A stretch of DNA of 64,000 nucleotides from Hyperoodon ampullatus (GCA_949752795.1 CATKHW010000422.1:3100001-3164000), one strand, 5' to 3'; counted from the stretch's first letter, positions 49,548 through 63,199 are shown. The notes: generated from the sequence alone by a model not told the origin. Numbers and translations are program-made.

Positions 49548-52274
49548 CCAGGCATCTGTGAGTAACCGTGAGCTGAGCCCCAGGCCAGCTGCTCTTGAAC
49601 TTTTCCCTCCCTTCCCAGGTAAAACACCTGAATATGTACAAGGGCTTGAAAGCCTAGAGGAAGGGCCGTGGAGCCACACCAGTGACAGCACGCAGGTCAA
49701 CTTGGTGCCTGCAGGCCAGTCAGGATGGTCCTGGCCCTGGGCGCTCTTCTGGAAGCTTTCCATTGCCCTGCCTGAGATACCCCTCCTGTCCCGGCCCCCA
49801 CTGCTTTTTTCCTTCCTCACCTCTGTCCGGAGAGAAATTCCAGCGGAAGGTATGGGTGACACATCCTCTTCATTACAGGTGGAAGCCTGGCAACACCTGC
49901 AGAAAGTCCAGCAGAGACCCACTCACACCGGGCCACCCACAAAGCCGTGGCCCCTCACTCCCTCCCACCAGCACAGCCCCGACACTGCTGACGGGGCAGA
50001 GAATATGGAGTCAGGCACAGCTTCAGGGGCAATTGCTGCCTGCAGCGCTGTTTATATTGACCTCAACCCAGGCACACCTGGGGAGGGCCGGCCGGCAGGG
50101 TCAGGCTACACAGGTCAGCTAATCCTCAGCCCTCAGGGAATCACATTGTTGAAAATGGACCTCGCTAAGGCAGAATAGAAGCCAAGGAATAAAAGGACAC
50201 AATGCCATTTGTAGCACCGTAGGTGTGTCTAGAGGTAAGCACGTGAGTTGTTGAAAGTCAGAAAGTGAAAGACACATATCATATCATATCTCTTATAGGT
50301 GTGACCGAAAAATGGATACCAGGGCAGATATTTCCACGGAGAAGGGCAATCACAGATTCATTCAACAAACTTATGGTTCACCAATGGAAAGGTGTGAGGA
50401 TTGGTTTCATTATGATATTGAGGTTAACAGACATATACAAACACAGGTGACATATAGAATCACCAAAGACCTACAGAATACCAAGAGAAGACTACTCAAC
50501 ATTCTGTCATAAGGTACATGGGAAAAGGATTTCAGGAATAAGAGACATATGTATATGTGTAGAAGAGCCACATCTTCCACACCTACAACAAGCCAAACAC
50601 TGTAATCAAATTACCTGTAATAAAAAATAAAAAATTAAATTAAATCACGAACAAGAAGTAGTGAGACAAACTTGAGGGGCTTTCTCCTGGCACATTCCAT
50701 TCTAAATTCCAATCTAGAAAACGACATCCATTGAGGCTCTGTTTCCCCAGTAACCAGATTTGGTAAGGGAGAACTGCTGCCAGCTTGTGGCCGTTTCACA
50801 CAACAGCAGCTTTAATCCCAGCGCTAATGGTCAGTTGATATTCAAAATCATTGCAGGACTGTAAATGACACCTGCCCTGAAAACAAATCCTGGGTTCATA
50901 TATCGACCAAAAAATTCAAAGGATGTCCATATTTCAAAACGACAGTTTCAAAAGGCGTATTTTACACACATTAGTGTTCTGCTTCTTTTTCTTTCTTTCT
51001 TTTTTTGTTAAAAAAACGGGAATGGCAAAAAGCATCCCTCAGAATGGGCGAAAATATTTGCAAACGAATCAATGGACAAAGGTTTAATCTCCAATATATA
51101 TAAAGAGCTCAGGCAGCTTAATATTAAAAAAACAAACAACCCAATACAAAAATGGGCAGAAGATCTAAAGAGACGTTTCTTCAAAGAAGACACAGAGATG
51201 GCCAAGACACACATGAAAAGCTGCTCAACATCACTAATTATTAGAGAAATGCAAATCAAATCTACAATGAGGTATCACCTCACACCTGTTACAACTGGCA
51301 TCATCAGAAAATCTACAAACAACGAATTCTGGGGAGGGTGTGGACAAAAGGATCCCTCTTCCACTAGTGGTGGAAATGTAAATTGATACAGTCACGATGG
51401 AGAACAGTATGGAGTTTCCTTAAAAAATCTAGTAATAGAATTACCATATGATCCAGCAATCCCACTTCTGGGCATATACCCAGATAAAACCATAAATCAA
51501 AAAGGCACATACACCACAATGCTCATTTCAGCACTATTTACGATAGCCAGGTAATGGAAACAACCTAAATACCCACAGACAGATGAATGGATAAAGATGT
51601 GGTACATATATAAAATGGAATATTACTCAGCCATAAGAAGGAATGAAACTGGGTCATTTGTAGAGACGTCGATGGATCTAGAGACTGTCATACAGAATGA
51701 AGTAAGTCAGAAAGAGACAAACAAATATTGTATATTAATGCATATATGTGGAACCTAGAAAAATGGTACAGATGAACTGGTTTGCAGGGAAGAAATAGAG
51801 ACACAGAGGTAGAGAACACACGTATGGACACCAAGTGTGGGAAGCCACGGGGAGGTGGTGTTGGGGTGAGTTGGGAGATTGGGATTGACCTGTATACATG
51901 TATATGCATAAAATACATAACTAATAATAACCTGCTGTATAAAAAATAAATAAAATTAAATTTCAAAATTTAAAAAAATAAAATTTAAAAATAAAACAGA
52001 AAAAAGTTCTTCCCTTCACACAGATGTATTTATATGAATGAATTATTTCCATGCTTATATCTATAAATACATAAAAGAGGAATAAAATCTAACTTGAATC
52101 AAAAAAGAAAAAAAAAACCTGAACCCACGAGTTAGACAGAGGAAAACACAATCAGGGCACTTGCTCCATCGGTAAACACTTCTGAAATTGGTCAGAGGTG
52201 GGGAATCATCTCCCATAGAGCCAGCAGCCCACTCCTACGCAAGGAGCGTCCTCATTGCAAAGCGGGGGGCCATG
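49548..52274 (+). repeat. Composite unit 6 (A type c, D type w)
   Basis: The extended frame 49,462-50,178 (238 codons, TTG start) matches unit 4 at an offset of 5,459 bp. The old L1 tail is at 50,253-50,645. About 50,530-50,960 is a patch that differs from all other copies (see findings). The L1 then matches unit 1. Confidence 0.93.
51017..51996 (+). mobile_element. 5'-truncated L1, composite unit 6 (type w)
   Basis: ORF2-end frame 51,072-51,386, with LRQLNIKK and IKSTMRYH as in unit 1. Differences from unit 1 are few, for example CACATACACC near 51,507. Confidence 0.92.
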
Positions 52275-55005
52275 CCGAGGCATCTGTGAGTAACCGTGAG
52301 CTGAGCCCCAGGCCAGCTGCTGTTGAACTTTTCCCACCCTTCCCAGGTAAAACACCTGAATATGTACAAGGGCTTGAAAGCCTAGAGGAAGGGCCGTGGA
52401 GCCACACCAGCGACAGCACGCAGGCCAACTTGGTGCCTGCAGGCCAGTCAGGATGGTCCTGGCCCTGGGCGCTCTTCTGGAAGCTTTCCATTGCCCTGCC
52501 TGAGATACCCCTCCTGTCCCGGCCCCCACTGCTTTTTTCCTTCCTCACCTCTGTCCGGAGAGAAATTCCAGCGGAAGGTATGGGTGACACATCCTCTTCA
52601 TTACAGGTGGAAGCCTGGCAACTCCTGCAGAAAGTCCAGCAGAGACCCACTCACACCGGGCCACCCACAAAGCCGTGGCCCCTCACTCCCTCCCACCAGC
52701 ACAGCCCCGACACTGCTGACGGGGCAGAGAATATGGAGTCAGGCACAGCTTCAGGGGCTATTGCTGCCTGCAGCGCTGTTTATATTGACCTCAACCCAGG
52801 CACACCTGGGGAGGGCCGGCCGGCAGGGTCAGGCTACACAGGTCAGCTAATCCTCAGCCCTCAGGGAATCACATTGTTGAAAATGGACCTCGCTAAGGCA
52901 GAATAGAAGCCAAGGAATAAAAGGACACAATGCCATTTGCAGCACCGTAGGTGTGTCTAGAGGTAATCACGTGACTTTTAGTAAGTCAGAAAGTGAAAGA
53001 CACATATCATATCATATCTCTTATAGGTGTGACCGAAAAATGGATACCAGGGCAGATATTTCCACGGAGAAGGGCAATCAGAGATTCATTCAACAAACTT
53101 ATGGTTCACCAATGGAAAGGTGTGAGGATTGGTTGCATTATGATATTGAGGTTAACAGACATATACAAACACAGGTGACATATAGAATCACCAAAGACCT
53201 ACAGAATACCAAGAGAAGACTACTCAACATTCTGTCATAAGGTACATGGGAAAAGGATCCCAGGAAGAACAAACATATGTGTATGTGTAAAAGAACCACA
53301 TCTTCCACACCTACAACAAGCCAAACATTGTAATCAAATTTGCTGTAATAAAAAATAAAAAATTAAATTAAAAACACGAACAAGAAGTAGTGAGACAAAC
53401 TTGAGGGGCTTTCTCCTGGCACATTCCATTCTAAATTCTAATCTAGAACACGACTTCCATTGAGGCTCTGTTGCCCCAGTAACCAGATTTGGTAAGGGAG
53501 ACCTGCTGCCACCTTGTGGCCGTTTCACACAACAGCAGCTTTAATCCCAGCGCTAATGGTCAGTTGATATTCAAAATCATTGCAGGCCTGTAAATGACAC
53601 CTGCCCTGAAAACAAATCCTGGGTTCATATATCGACCAAAAAATTCAAAGGACGTCCATATTTCAAAACGACAGTTTCAAAAGGCATATTTCACACACAT
53701 TAGTGTTCTGCTTCTTTTTCTTTCTTTCTTTTTTTGTTAAATAAACGGGAATGGCAAAAAGCATCCCTCAGAATGGGCGAAAATATTTGCAAACGAATCA
53801 ATGGACAAATGTTTAATCTCCAATATATATAAAGAGCTCATGCAGCTTAATATTAAAAAAACAAACAATCCAATACAAAAATGGGCAGAAGATCTAAAGA
53901 GACGTTTTTTCAAAGAAGACACAGAGATGGCCAAGACGCACATGAAAAGCTGCTCAACATCACTAATTATTAGAGAAATGCAAATCAAAACTACAATGAG
54001 GTATCACCTCACACCTGTTACAATTGGCATCATCAGAAAATCTACAAACAACGAATTCTGGGGAGGGTGTGGACAAAAGGATCCCTCTTCCACTAGTGGT
54101 GGAAATGTAAATTGATACAGTCACGATGGAGAACAGTATGGAGTTTCCTTAAAAAAACGAGAAATAGAATTACCATATGATCCAGCAATCCCACTTCTGG
54201 GCATATACCCAGAGAAAACCATAAATCAAAAAGGCACATTCACCACAATGCTCATTTCAGCACTATTTACGATAGCCAGGTAATGGAAGCAACCTAAATA
54301 CCGACAGACAGACGAATGGATAAAGATGTGGTACATATATAAAATGGAATATTACTCAGCCATAAGAAGGAATGAAACTGGGTCATTTGTAGAGACGTCG
54401 ATGGATCTAGAGATTGTCATACAGAATGAAGTAAGTCAGAAAGAGACAAACAAATATTGTATATTAATGCATATATGTGGAACCTAGAAAAATGGTACAG
54501 ATGAACTGGTTTGCAGAGAAGAAATAGAGACACAGAGGTAGAGAACACACGTATGGACACCAAGTGTGGGAAGCCATGGGGAGGTGGTGTTGGGGTGAGT
54601 TGGGAGATTGGGATTGACCTGTATACATGTATATGCATAAAATACATAACTAATAATAACCTGCTGTATAAAAAAATAAATAAAATTAAATTTCAAAATT
54701 TTAAACAATAAAATTTAAAAATAAAACAGAAAAAAGTTCTTCCCTTCACACAGATGTATTTATATGAATGAATTATTTCCATGCTTATATCTATAAATAC
54801 ATAAAAGAGGAAAAAAATCTAACTTGAACCAAAAACGAAAAAAAAAAACTTGAACACACGAGTTAGATAGAGGAAAACACAATCAGGGCACTTGCTCCAT
54901 CGGTAAACACTTCTGAAATTGGTCAGAGGTGGGGAATCATCTCCCATACAGCCAGCAGCCCACTCCTACGCAAGGAGCGTCCTCATTGCAAAGCGGGGGG
55001 CCATG
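52275..55005 (+). repeat. Composite unit 7 (A type a, D type x)
   Basis: Near-identical to unit 2 at an offset of 13,646 bp. Frame 52,286-52,906; old L1 tail 52,980-53,375. Confidence 0.94.
53746..54726 (+). mobile_element. 5'-truncated L1, composite unit 7 (type x)
   Basis: ORF2-end frame 53,801-54,115. It matches unit 2 apart from single changes such as GGGAAGCCATGG near 54,568. Confidence 0.92.
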
Positions 55006-57735
55006 CCGAGGCATCTGTGAGTAACCGTGAGCTGAGCCCCAGGCCAGCTGCTGTTGAACTTTTCCCACCCTTCCCTGGTAAAACACGTGAATATGTACAA
55101 GGGCTTGAAAGCCTAGAGGAAGGGCCGTGGAGCCACACCAGCGACAGCACGCAGGCCAACTTGGTGCCTGCAGGCCAGTCAGGATGGTCCTGGCCCTGGG
55201 CGCTCTTCTGGAAGCTTTCCATTGTCCTGCCTGACATACCCCTCCTGTCCCGGCACCCTCTGCTTTTTTCCTTCCTCACCTCTGTCCGGAGAGAAATTCC
55301 AGCGGAAGGTATGGGTGCCACATCCTCTTCTTTACAGGTGGAAGCCTGGCAACTCCTGCAGAAAGTCCAGCAGAGACCCACTCACACCGGGCCACCAACT
55401 AAGCCGTGGCCCCTCACTCCCTCCCACCAGCACAGCCCCGACACTGCTGACGGGGCAGAGAATATGGAGTCAGGCACAGCTTCAGGGGCTATTGCTGCCT
55501 GCAGCGCTGTTTATATTGACCTCAACCCAGGCACACCTGGGGAGGGCCGGCCGGCAGGGTCAGGCTACCCAGGTCAGCTAATCCTCAGCCCTCAGGGAAT
55601 CACATTGTTGAAAATGGACCTCGCTAAGGCAGAATAGAAGCCAAGGAATAAAAGGACACAATGCCATTTGCAGCACCGTAGGTGTCTCTAGAGGTAAGCA
55701 CGTGTCTTTTAGTAAGTCAGAAAGTGAAAGACACATATCATATCATATCTCTTATAGGTGTGACCGAAAAATGGATACCAGGGCAGATATTAGCACGGAG
55801 AAGGTCAATCAGAGATTCATTCAACAAACTTATGGTTCACCAATGGAAAGGTGTGAGGATTGGTTTCATTATGATATTGGGGTTAACAGACATATACAAA
55901 CACAGGTGAAATATATAATCACCAAAGTCCTACAGAATACCAAGAGAAGACTACTCAACATTCTGTCATAAGGTACATGGGAAAAGGATCCCAGGAAGAA
56001 CAGACATATGTGTATGTGTAAAAGAACCACATCTTCCACACCTACAACAAGCCAAACATTGTAATCAAATTTGCTGTAATAAAAAATAAAAAATTAAATT
56101 AAAAACACGAACAAGAAGTAGTGAGGCAAACTTGAGGGGCTTTCTCCTGGCACATTCCATTCTAAATTCCAATCTAGAACACGACTTCCATTGAGGCTCT
56201 GTTGCCCCAGTAACCAGATTTGGTAAGGGAGACCTGCTGCCACCTTGTGGCCGTTTCACACAACAGCAGCTTTAATCCCAGTGCTAATGGTCAGTTGATA
56301 TTCAAAATCATTGCAGGACTGTAAATGACACCTGCCCTGAAAACAAATCCTGGGTTCATATATCGACCAAAAAATTCAAAGGACGTCCATATTTCAAAAC
56401 GACAGTTTCAAGAGGCATATTTTACACACATTAGTGTTCTGCTTCTTTTTCTTTCTTTCTTTTTTTGTTAATAAAACGGGAATGGCAAAAAGCATCCCTC
56501 AGAATGGGCGAAAATATTTGCAAACGAATCAATGGACAAATGTTTAATATCCAATATATATAAAGAGCTCATGAAGCTTAATATTAAAAAAACAAACAAC
56601 CCAATACAAAAATGGGCAGAAGATCTAAAGAGACGTTTCTTCAAAGAAGACACAGAGATGGCCAAGACGCACATGAAAAGCTGCTCAACATCACTAATTA
56701 TTAGAGAAATGCAAATCAAAACTACAATGAGGTATCACCTCACACCTGTTAGAATCGGCATCAACAGAAAATCTACAAACAACGAATTCTGGGGAGGGTG
56801 TGGTCAAAAGGATCCCTCTTCCACTAGTGGTGGAAATGTAAATTGATACAGTCACGATGGAGAACAGTATGGAGTTTCCTTAAAAAAACTAGAAATAGAA
56901 TTACCATATGATCTAGCAATCCCACTTCTGGGCATATACCCAGAGAAAACCATAAATCAAAAAGCCACATTCACCACAATGCTCATTTCAGCACTATTTA
57001 CGATAGTCAGGTAATGGAAGCAACCTAAATACCCACAGACAGATGAATGGATAAAGATGTGGTACATATATAAAATGGAATATTACTCAGCCATATGAAG
57101 GAATGAAACTGGTTCATTTGTAGAGACGTCGATGGATCTAGAGACTCTCATACAGAATGAAGTAAGTCAGAAAGAGAAAAACAAATATTGTATATTAATG
57201 CATATATGCGGAACCTAGAAAAATGGTACAGTTGAACTGCTTTGCAGGGAATAAATAGAGACACAGAGGTAGAGAACACACGTATGGACACCAAGTGTGG
57301 GAAGCCATGGGGAGGTGGTGTTGGGATGAGTTGGGAGACTGGGATTGACCTGTATACATGTATATGCATAAAATACATAACTAATAATAACCTGCTGTAT
57401 AAAAAAATAAATAAAATTAAATTTCAAAATTTTTAAAAATAAAATTTAAAAATAAAACAGAAAAAAGTTCTTCCCTTCACACAGATGTATTTATATGAAT
57501 GAATGATTTCCATGCTTATATCTATAAATACATAAAAGAGGAATAAAATCTAACTTGAACCAAAAAAGAAAAAAAAAAACCTGAACCCACGAGTTAGACA
57601 GAGGAAAACACAATCAGGGCACTTGCTCCAGCGGTAAACAATTCTGAAATTGGTCAGAGGTGGGGAATCAACTCCCATAGAGCCAGCAGCCCACTCCTAT
57701 GCAAGGAGCGTCCTCACTGCAAAGGGGGGTCCATG
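55006..57735 (+). repeat. Composite unit 8 (A type b, D type y)
   Basis: Near-identical to unit 3 at an offset of 13,646 bp and to unit 5 at 8,187 bp. Frame 55,017-55,637; old L1 tail 55,711-56,106. Confidence 0.94.
56477..57457 (+). mobile_element. 5'-truncated L1, composite unit 8 (type y)
   Basis: ORF2-end frame 56,532-56,846, the same as in unit 3. Confidence 0.92.
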
Positions 57736-60468
57736 CCAGGCATCTGTGAGTAACCGTGAGCTGAGCCCCAGGCCAGCTGCTCTTGAACTTTTCCCTCCCT
57801 TCCCAGGTAAAACACCTGAATATGTACAAGGGCTTGAAAGCCTAGAGGAAGGGCCGTGGAGCCACACCAGTGACAGCACGCAGGTCAACTTGGTGCCTGC
57901 AGGCCAGTCAGGATGGTCCTGGCCCTGGGCGCTCTTCTGGAAGCTTTCCATTGCCCTGCCTGAGATACCCCTCCTGTCCCGGCCCCCACTGCTTTTTTCC
58001 TTCCTCACCTCTGTCCGGAGAGAAATTCCAGCGGAAGGTATGGGTGACACATCCTCTTCATTACAGGTGGAAGCCTGGCAACTCCTGCAGAAAGTCCAGC
58101 AGAGACCCACTCACACCGGGCCACCCACAAAGCCGTGGCCCCTCACTCCCTCCCACCAGCACAGCCCCGACACTGCTGACGGGGCAGAGAATATGGAGTC
58201 AGGCACAGCTTCAGGGGCTATTGCTGCCTGCAGCGCTGTTTATATTGACCTCAACCCAGGCACACCTGGGGAGGGCCGGCCGGCAGGGTCAGGCTACACA
58301 GGTCAGCTAATCCTCAGCCCTCAGGGAATCACATTGTTGAAAATGGACCTCGCTAAGGCAGAATAGAAGCCAAGGAATAAAAGGACACAATGCCATTTGT
58401 AGCACCGTAGGTGTGTCTAGAGGTAAGCACGTGAGTTGTTGTAAGTCAGAAAGTGAAAGACACATATCATATCATATCTCTTATAGGTGTGACCGAAAAA
58501 TGGATACCAGGGCAGATATTTCCACGGAGAAGGGCAATCACAGATTCATTCAACAAACTTATGGTTCACCAATGGAAAGGTGTGAGGATTGGTTTCATTA
58601 TGATATTGAGGTTAACAGACATATACAAACACAGGTGACATATAGAATCACCAAAGACCTACAGAATACCAAGAGAAGACTACTCAACATTCTGTCATAA
58701 GGTACATGGGAAAAGGATCCCAGGAAGAACAGACATATGTATATGTGTAAAAGAACCACATCTTCCACACCTACAACAAGCCAAACATTGTAATCAAATT
58801 TGCTGTAATAAAAAATAAAAAAATAAATTAAAAACACGAACAAGAAGTAGTGAGACAAACTTGAGGGGCTTTCTCCTGGCACATTCCATTCTAAATTCCA
58901 ATCTAGAACATGACTTCCATTGAGGCTCTGTTGCCCCAGTAACCAGATTTGGTAAGGGAGACCTGCTGCCACCTTGTGGCCGTTTCACACAACAGCAGCT
59001 TTAATCCCAGCGCTAATGGTCAGTTGATATTCAAAATCATTGCAGGACTGTAAATGACACCTGCCCTGAAAACAAATCCTGGGTTCATATATCGACCAAA
59101 AACTTCAAAGGACGTCCATATTTCAAAACGACAGTTTCAAAAGGCATATTTTACACACATTAGTGTTCTGCTTCTTTTTCTTTCTTTCTTTTTTTGTTAA
59201 AAAAAACGGGAATGGCAAAAAGCATCCCTCAGAATGGGCGAAAATATTTGCAAACGAATCAATGGACAAAGGTTTAATCTCCAATATATATAAAGAGCTC
59301 ATGCAGCTTAATATTAAAAAAAACAAACAACCCAATACAAAAATGGGCAGAAGATCTAAAGAGACGTTTCTTCAAAGAAGACACAGAGATGGCCAAGACG
59401 GACATGAAAAGCTGCTCAACATCACAAATTATTAGAGAAATGCAAATCAAAACTACAATGAGGTATCACCTCACACCTGTTAGAATCGGCATCATCAGAA
59501 AATCTACAAACAACGAATTCTGGGGAGGGTGTTCATAAAAGGATCTCTCTTCCACTAGTGGTAGAAATGTAAATTGATACAGTCACGGTAGAGAACAGTA
59601 TGGAGTTTCCTTAAAAAAACTAGAAATAGAATTACCATATGATCCAGCAATCCCACTTCTGGGCATATACCCAGATAAAACCATAAATCAAAAAGGCACA
59701 TTCACCACAATGCTCATTTCAGCACTATTTGCGATAGCCAGGTAATAGAAGCAACCTAAATACCCACAGACAGACGAATGGATAAAGATGTGGTACATAT
59801 ATAAAATGGAATATTACTCAGCCATAAGAAGGAATGAAACTGGGTCATTTGTAGAGACGTTGATGGATCTAGAGACTGTCATACAGAATGAAGTAAGTCA
59901 GAAAGAGAAAAACAAATATTGTATATTAATGCATATATGTGGAACCTAGAAAAATGGTACAGATGAACTAGTTTGCAGGGAAGAAATAGAGACACAGAGG
60001 TAGAGAACACACGTATGGACACCAAGTGTTGGAAGCCATGGGGAGGTGGTGTTGGGATGAGTTGGGAGATTGGGATTGACCTGAATACATGTATATGCAT
60101 AAAATACATAACTAATAATAACCTGCTGTATAAAAAAATAAATAAAATTAAATTTCAAAATTTTAAAAAATAAAATTTAAAAATAAAACAGAAAAAAGTC
60201 CTTCCCTTCACACAGATGTATTTATATGAATGAATTATTTCCATGCTTATATCTATAAATACATAAAAGAGGAATAAAATCTAACTTGAACCAAAAAAGA
60301 AAAAAAAAAAACCTGAACCCTCCAGTTATACAGAGGAAAACCCTATCAGGGCACTTGCTCCAGCGGTAAACAATTCTGAAACTGGTCAGAGGTGGGGAGT
60401 CATCTCCCATAGAGCCAGCAGCCCACTCCTATGCAAAGAGCGTACTCATTGCAATGGAGGGGGCCATT
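57736..60468 (+). repeat. Composite unit 9 (A type c, D type z)
   Basis: The extended frame 57,650-58,366 matches unit 4 at an offset of about 13,647 bp. The match ends in the old L1 tail near 58,727 (CAGACATATGTATATG here, CAAACATATGTGTATG in unit 4). Old L1 tail 58,441-58,835. Confidence 0.93.
59207..60188 (+). mobile_element. 5'-truncated L1, composite unit 9 (type z)
   Basis: Its own type. An extra A in the A-run near 59,315-59,325 shifts the ORF2-end frame early (a shortened frame at 59,163-59,435). GGGTGTTCATAAAAGG near 59,526 replaces GGGTGTGGACAAAAGG. Confidence 0.91.
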
Positions 60469-63199
60469 CCGAGGCATCTGTGAGTAACCGTGACCTGAGA
60501 CACAGGCCAGATGCCTTTGAACTTTTCCCACCCTTCCGAGGTAAAACACCTGAATATGTACAAGGGCTTGAAAGCCTAGAGGAAGGGGCGTGGAGCCACA
60601 CCAGCGACAGCACACAGGCCAACTTGGTGCCAGCAGGCCAGCCAGGATGGTTCTGGCCCTGGGCGCTCTTCTGGAAACTTTCCATTGCCCTGCCTGAGAT
60701 ACCCCTCCTGTCCCGGCACCCACTGTTTTTTTCCTTCCTCACCTCTGTCCGGAGAGAAATTCCAGCGGAAGGTATGTGTGCCACATCCTCTTCTTTACAG
60801 GTGGAAGCCTGGCAACTCCTGCAGAAAGTCCAGCAGAGACCCACTCACACCGGGCCACCCACAAAGCCGTGGCCCCTCACTCCCTCCCACCAGCACAGCC
60901 CCGACACTGCTGACGGGGCAGAGAATATGGAGTCAGGCACAGCTTCAGGGGCTATTGCTGCCTGCAGCGCTGTTTATATTGACCTCAACCCAGGCACACC
61001 TGGGGAGGGCGGGCCGGCAGGGTCAGGCTACCCAGGTCAGCTAATCCTCAGCCCTCAGGAAATCACATTGTTGAAAATGGACCTCGCTAAGGCAGAATAG
61101 AAGCCAAGGAATAAAAGGACACAATGCCATTTGCAGCACCGTAGGTGTGTCTAGAGGTAATCACGTGACTTTTAGTAAGTCAGAAAGTGAAAGACACATA
61201 TCATATCATATCTCTTATAGGTTTGACCGAAAAATGGATACCAGGGCCGATATTTCCACGGAGAAGGGCAATCAGAGATTCATTCAACAAACTTATGGTT
61301 CACCAATGGAAAGGTGTGAGGATTGGTTTCATTATGATATTGGGGTTAACAGACATATACAAACACAGGTGACATATATAATCACCAAAGACCTACAGAA
61401 TACCAAGAGAAGACTACTCAACATTCTGTCATAAGGTACATGGGAAAAGGATCCCAGGAAGAACAGACATATGTGTATGTGTAAAAGAACCACATCTTCC
61501 ACACCTACAACAAGCCAAACATTGTAATCAAATTTGCTGTAATAAAAAATAAAAAATTAAATTAAAAACACGAACAAGAAGTAGTGAGGCAAACTTGAGG
61601 GGCTTTCTCCTGGCACATTCCATTCTAAATTCCAATCTAGAACACGACTTCCATTGAGGCTCTGTTGCCCCAGTAACCAGATTTGGTAAGGGAGACCTGC
61701 TGCCACCTTGTGGCCGTTTCACACAACAGCAGCTTTAATCCCAGCGCTAATGGTCAGTTGATATTCAAAATCATTGCAGGACTGTAAATGACACCTGCCC
61801 TGAAAACAAATCCTGGGTTCATATATCGACCAAAAAATTCAAAGGACGTCCATATTTCAAAACGACAGTTTCAAAAGGCATATTTTACTCACATTAGTGT
61901 TCTGCTTCTTTTTCTTTCTTTCTTTTTTTGTTAAAAAAACGGGAATGGCAAAAAGCATCCCTCAGAATGGGCGAAAATATTTGCAAACGAATCAATGGAC
62001 AAAGGTTTAATATCCAATATATATAAAGAGCTCATACAGCTTAATATTAAAAAAACAAACAACGCAATACAAAAATGGGCAGAAGATCTAAAGAGACGTT
62101 TCTTCAAAGAAGACACAGAGATGGCCAAGACGCACATGAAAAGCTGCTCAACATCACTAATTATTAGAGAAATGCAAATCAAAACTACAATGAGGTATCA
62201 CCTCACACCTGTTACAATTGACATCATCAGAATATCTTCAAACAACGAATTCTGGGGAGGGTGTGGACAAAAGGATCCCTCTTCCACTAGTGGTGGAAAT
62301 GTAAATTGATACAGTCACGATGGAGAACAGTATGGAGTTTCCTTAGAAAAACTAGAAATAGAATTACCATATGATCCAGCAATCCCACTTCTGGGCATAT
62401 ACCCAGAGAAAACCATAAATCAAAAAGGCACATTCACCACAATGCTCATTTCAGCACTATTTACGATAGCCAGGTAATGGAAGCAACCTAAATACCCACA
62501 GACAGACGAATGGATAAAGATGTGGTACATATATAAAATGGAATATTACTCAGCCATAAGAAGGAATGAAACTGGGTCATTTGTAGAGACGTCGATGGAT
62601 CTAGAGACTGTCATACAGAATGAAGTAAGTCAGAAAGAGAAAAACAAATATTGTATATTAATGCATATATGTGGAACCTAGAAAAATGGTATAGATGAAC
62701 TGGTTTGCAGGGAAGAAATAGAGACACAGATGTAGAGAACACACGTATGGACACCAAGTGTGGGAAGCCATGGGGTGGTGTTGGTGGCATATGTTGGGAG
62801 ATTGGGATTGACCTGTATACATGTATATGCATAAAATACATAACTAATAATAACCTGCTGTATAAAAACATAAATAAAATTAAATTTTAAAATTTTAAAA
62901 AATAAAATTTAAAAATAAAACCGAAAAAAGTTCTTCCCTTCACACAGATGTATTTATATGAATGAATTATTTCCATGCTTATATCAATAAATACATAAAA
63001 GAGGAATAAAATCTAACTTGAACCAAAAAAGGAAAAAAAACCTGAACCCACCAGTTATACAGAGGAAAACCCTATCAGGGCACTTGCTCCAGCGATAAAC
63101 AATTCTGAAATTGGTCAGAGGTGGGGAATCATCTCCCATAGAGCCAGCAGCCCACCTCCCAAGCAAGGAGGGTCCTCATTGCAAAGCTGGGGTACGAAG
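60469..63199 (+). repeat. Composite unit 10
   Basis: Diverged from the core: GGGGCCATTCCGAGG in the leader, and GTGACCTGAGACACAGG near 60,490. Frame 60,480-61,100; old L1 tail 61,174-61,569. It resembles unit 1 at some positions (GGGGCGTGGAGCC), as the other outer copy does. Confidence 0.92.
61940..62930 (+). mobile_element. 5'-truncated L1, composite unit 10
   Basis: ORF2-end frame 61,995-62,309, with private changes ([18 protein letters not shown]). Near 62,775 the 3' UTR has GGGGTGGTGTTGGTGGCATATG instead of the usual GGGGAGGTGGTGTTGG. Confidence 0.91.

Noticed and set aside
58598..58972. 124-codon minus-strand frame in composite unit 9
   Set aside because: Antisense to the old L1 tail, found in one copy only, and opened by small changes in the A-rich tail.
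37426..62309. The 104-codon frames as an active L1 protein
   Set aside because: Only the C-terminal end of ORF2 is present, the frame shifts and stops, and there is no ORF1, endonuclease or reverse transcriptase region in the window.
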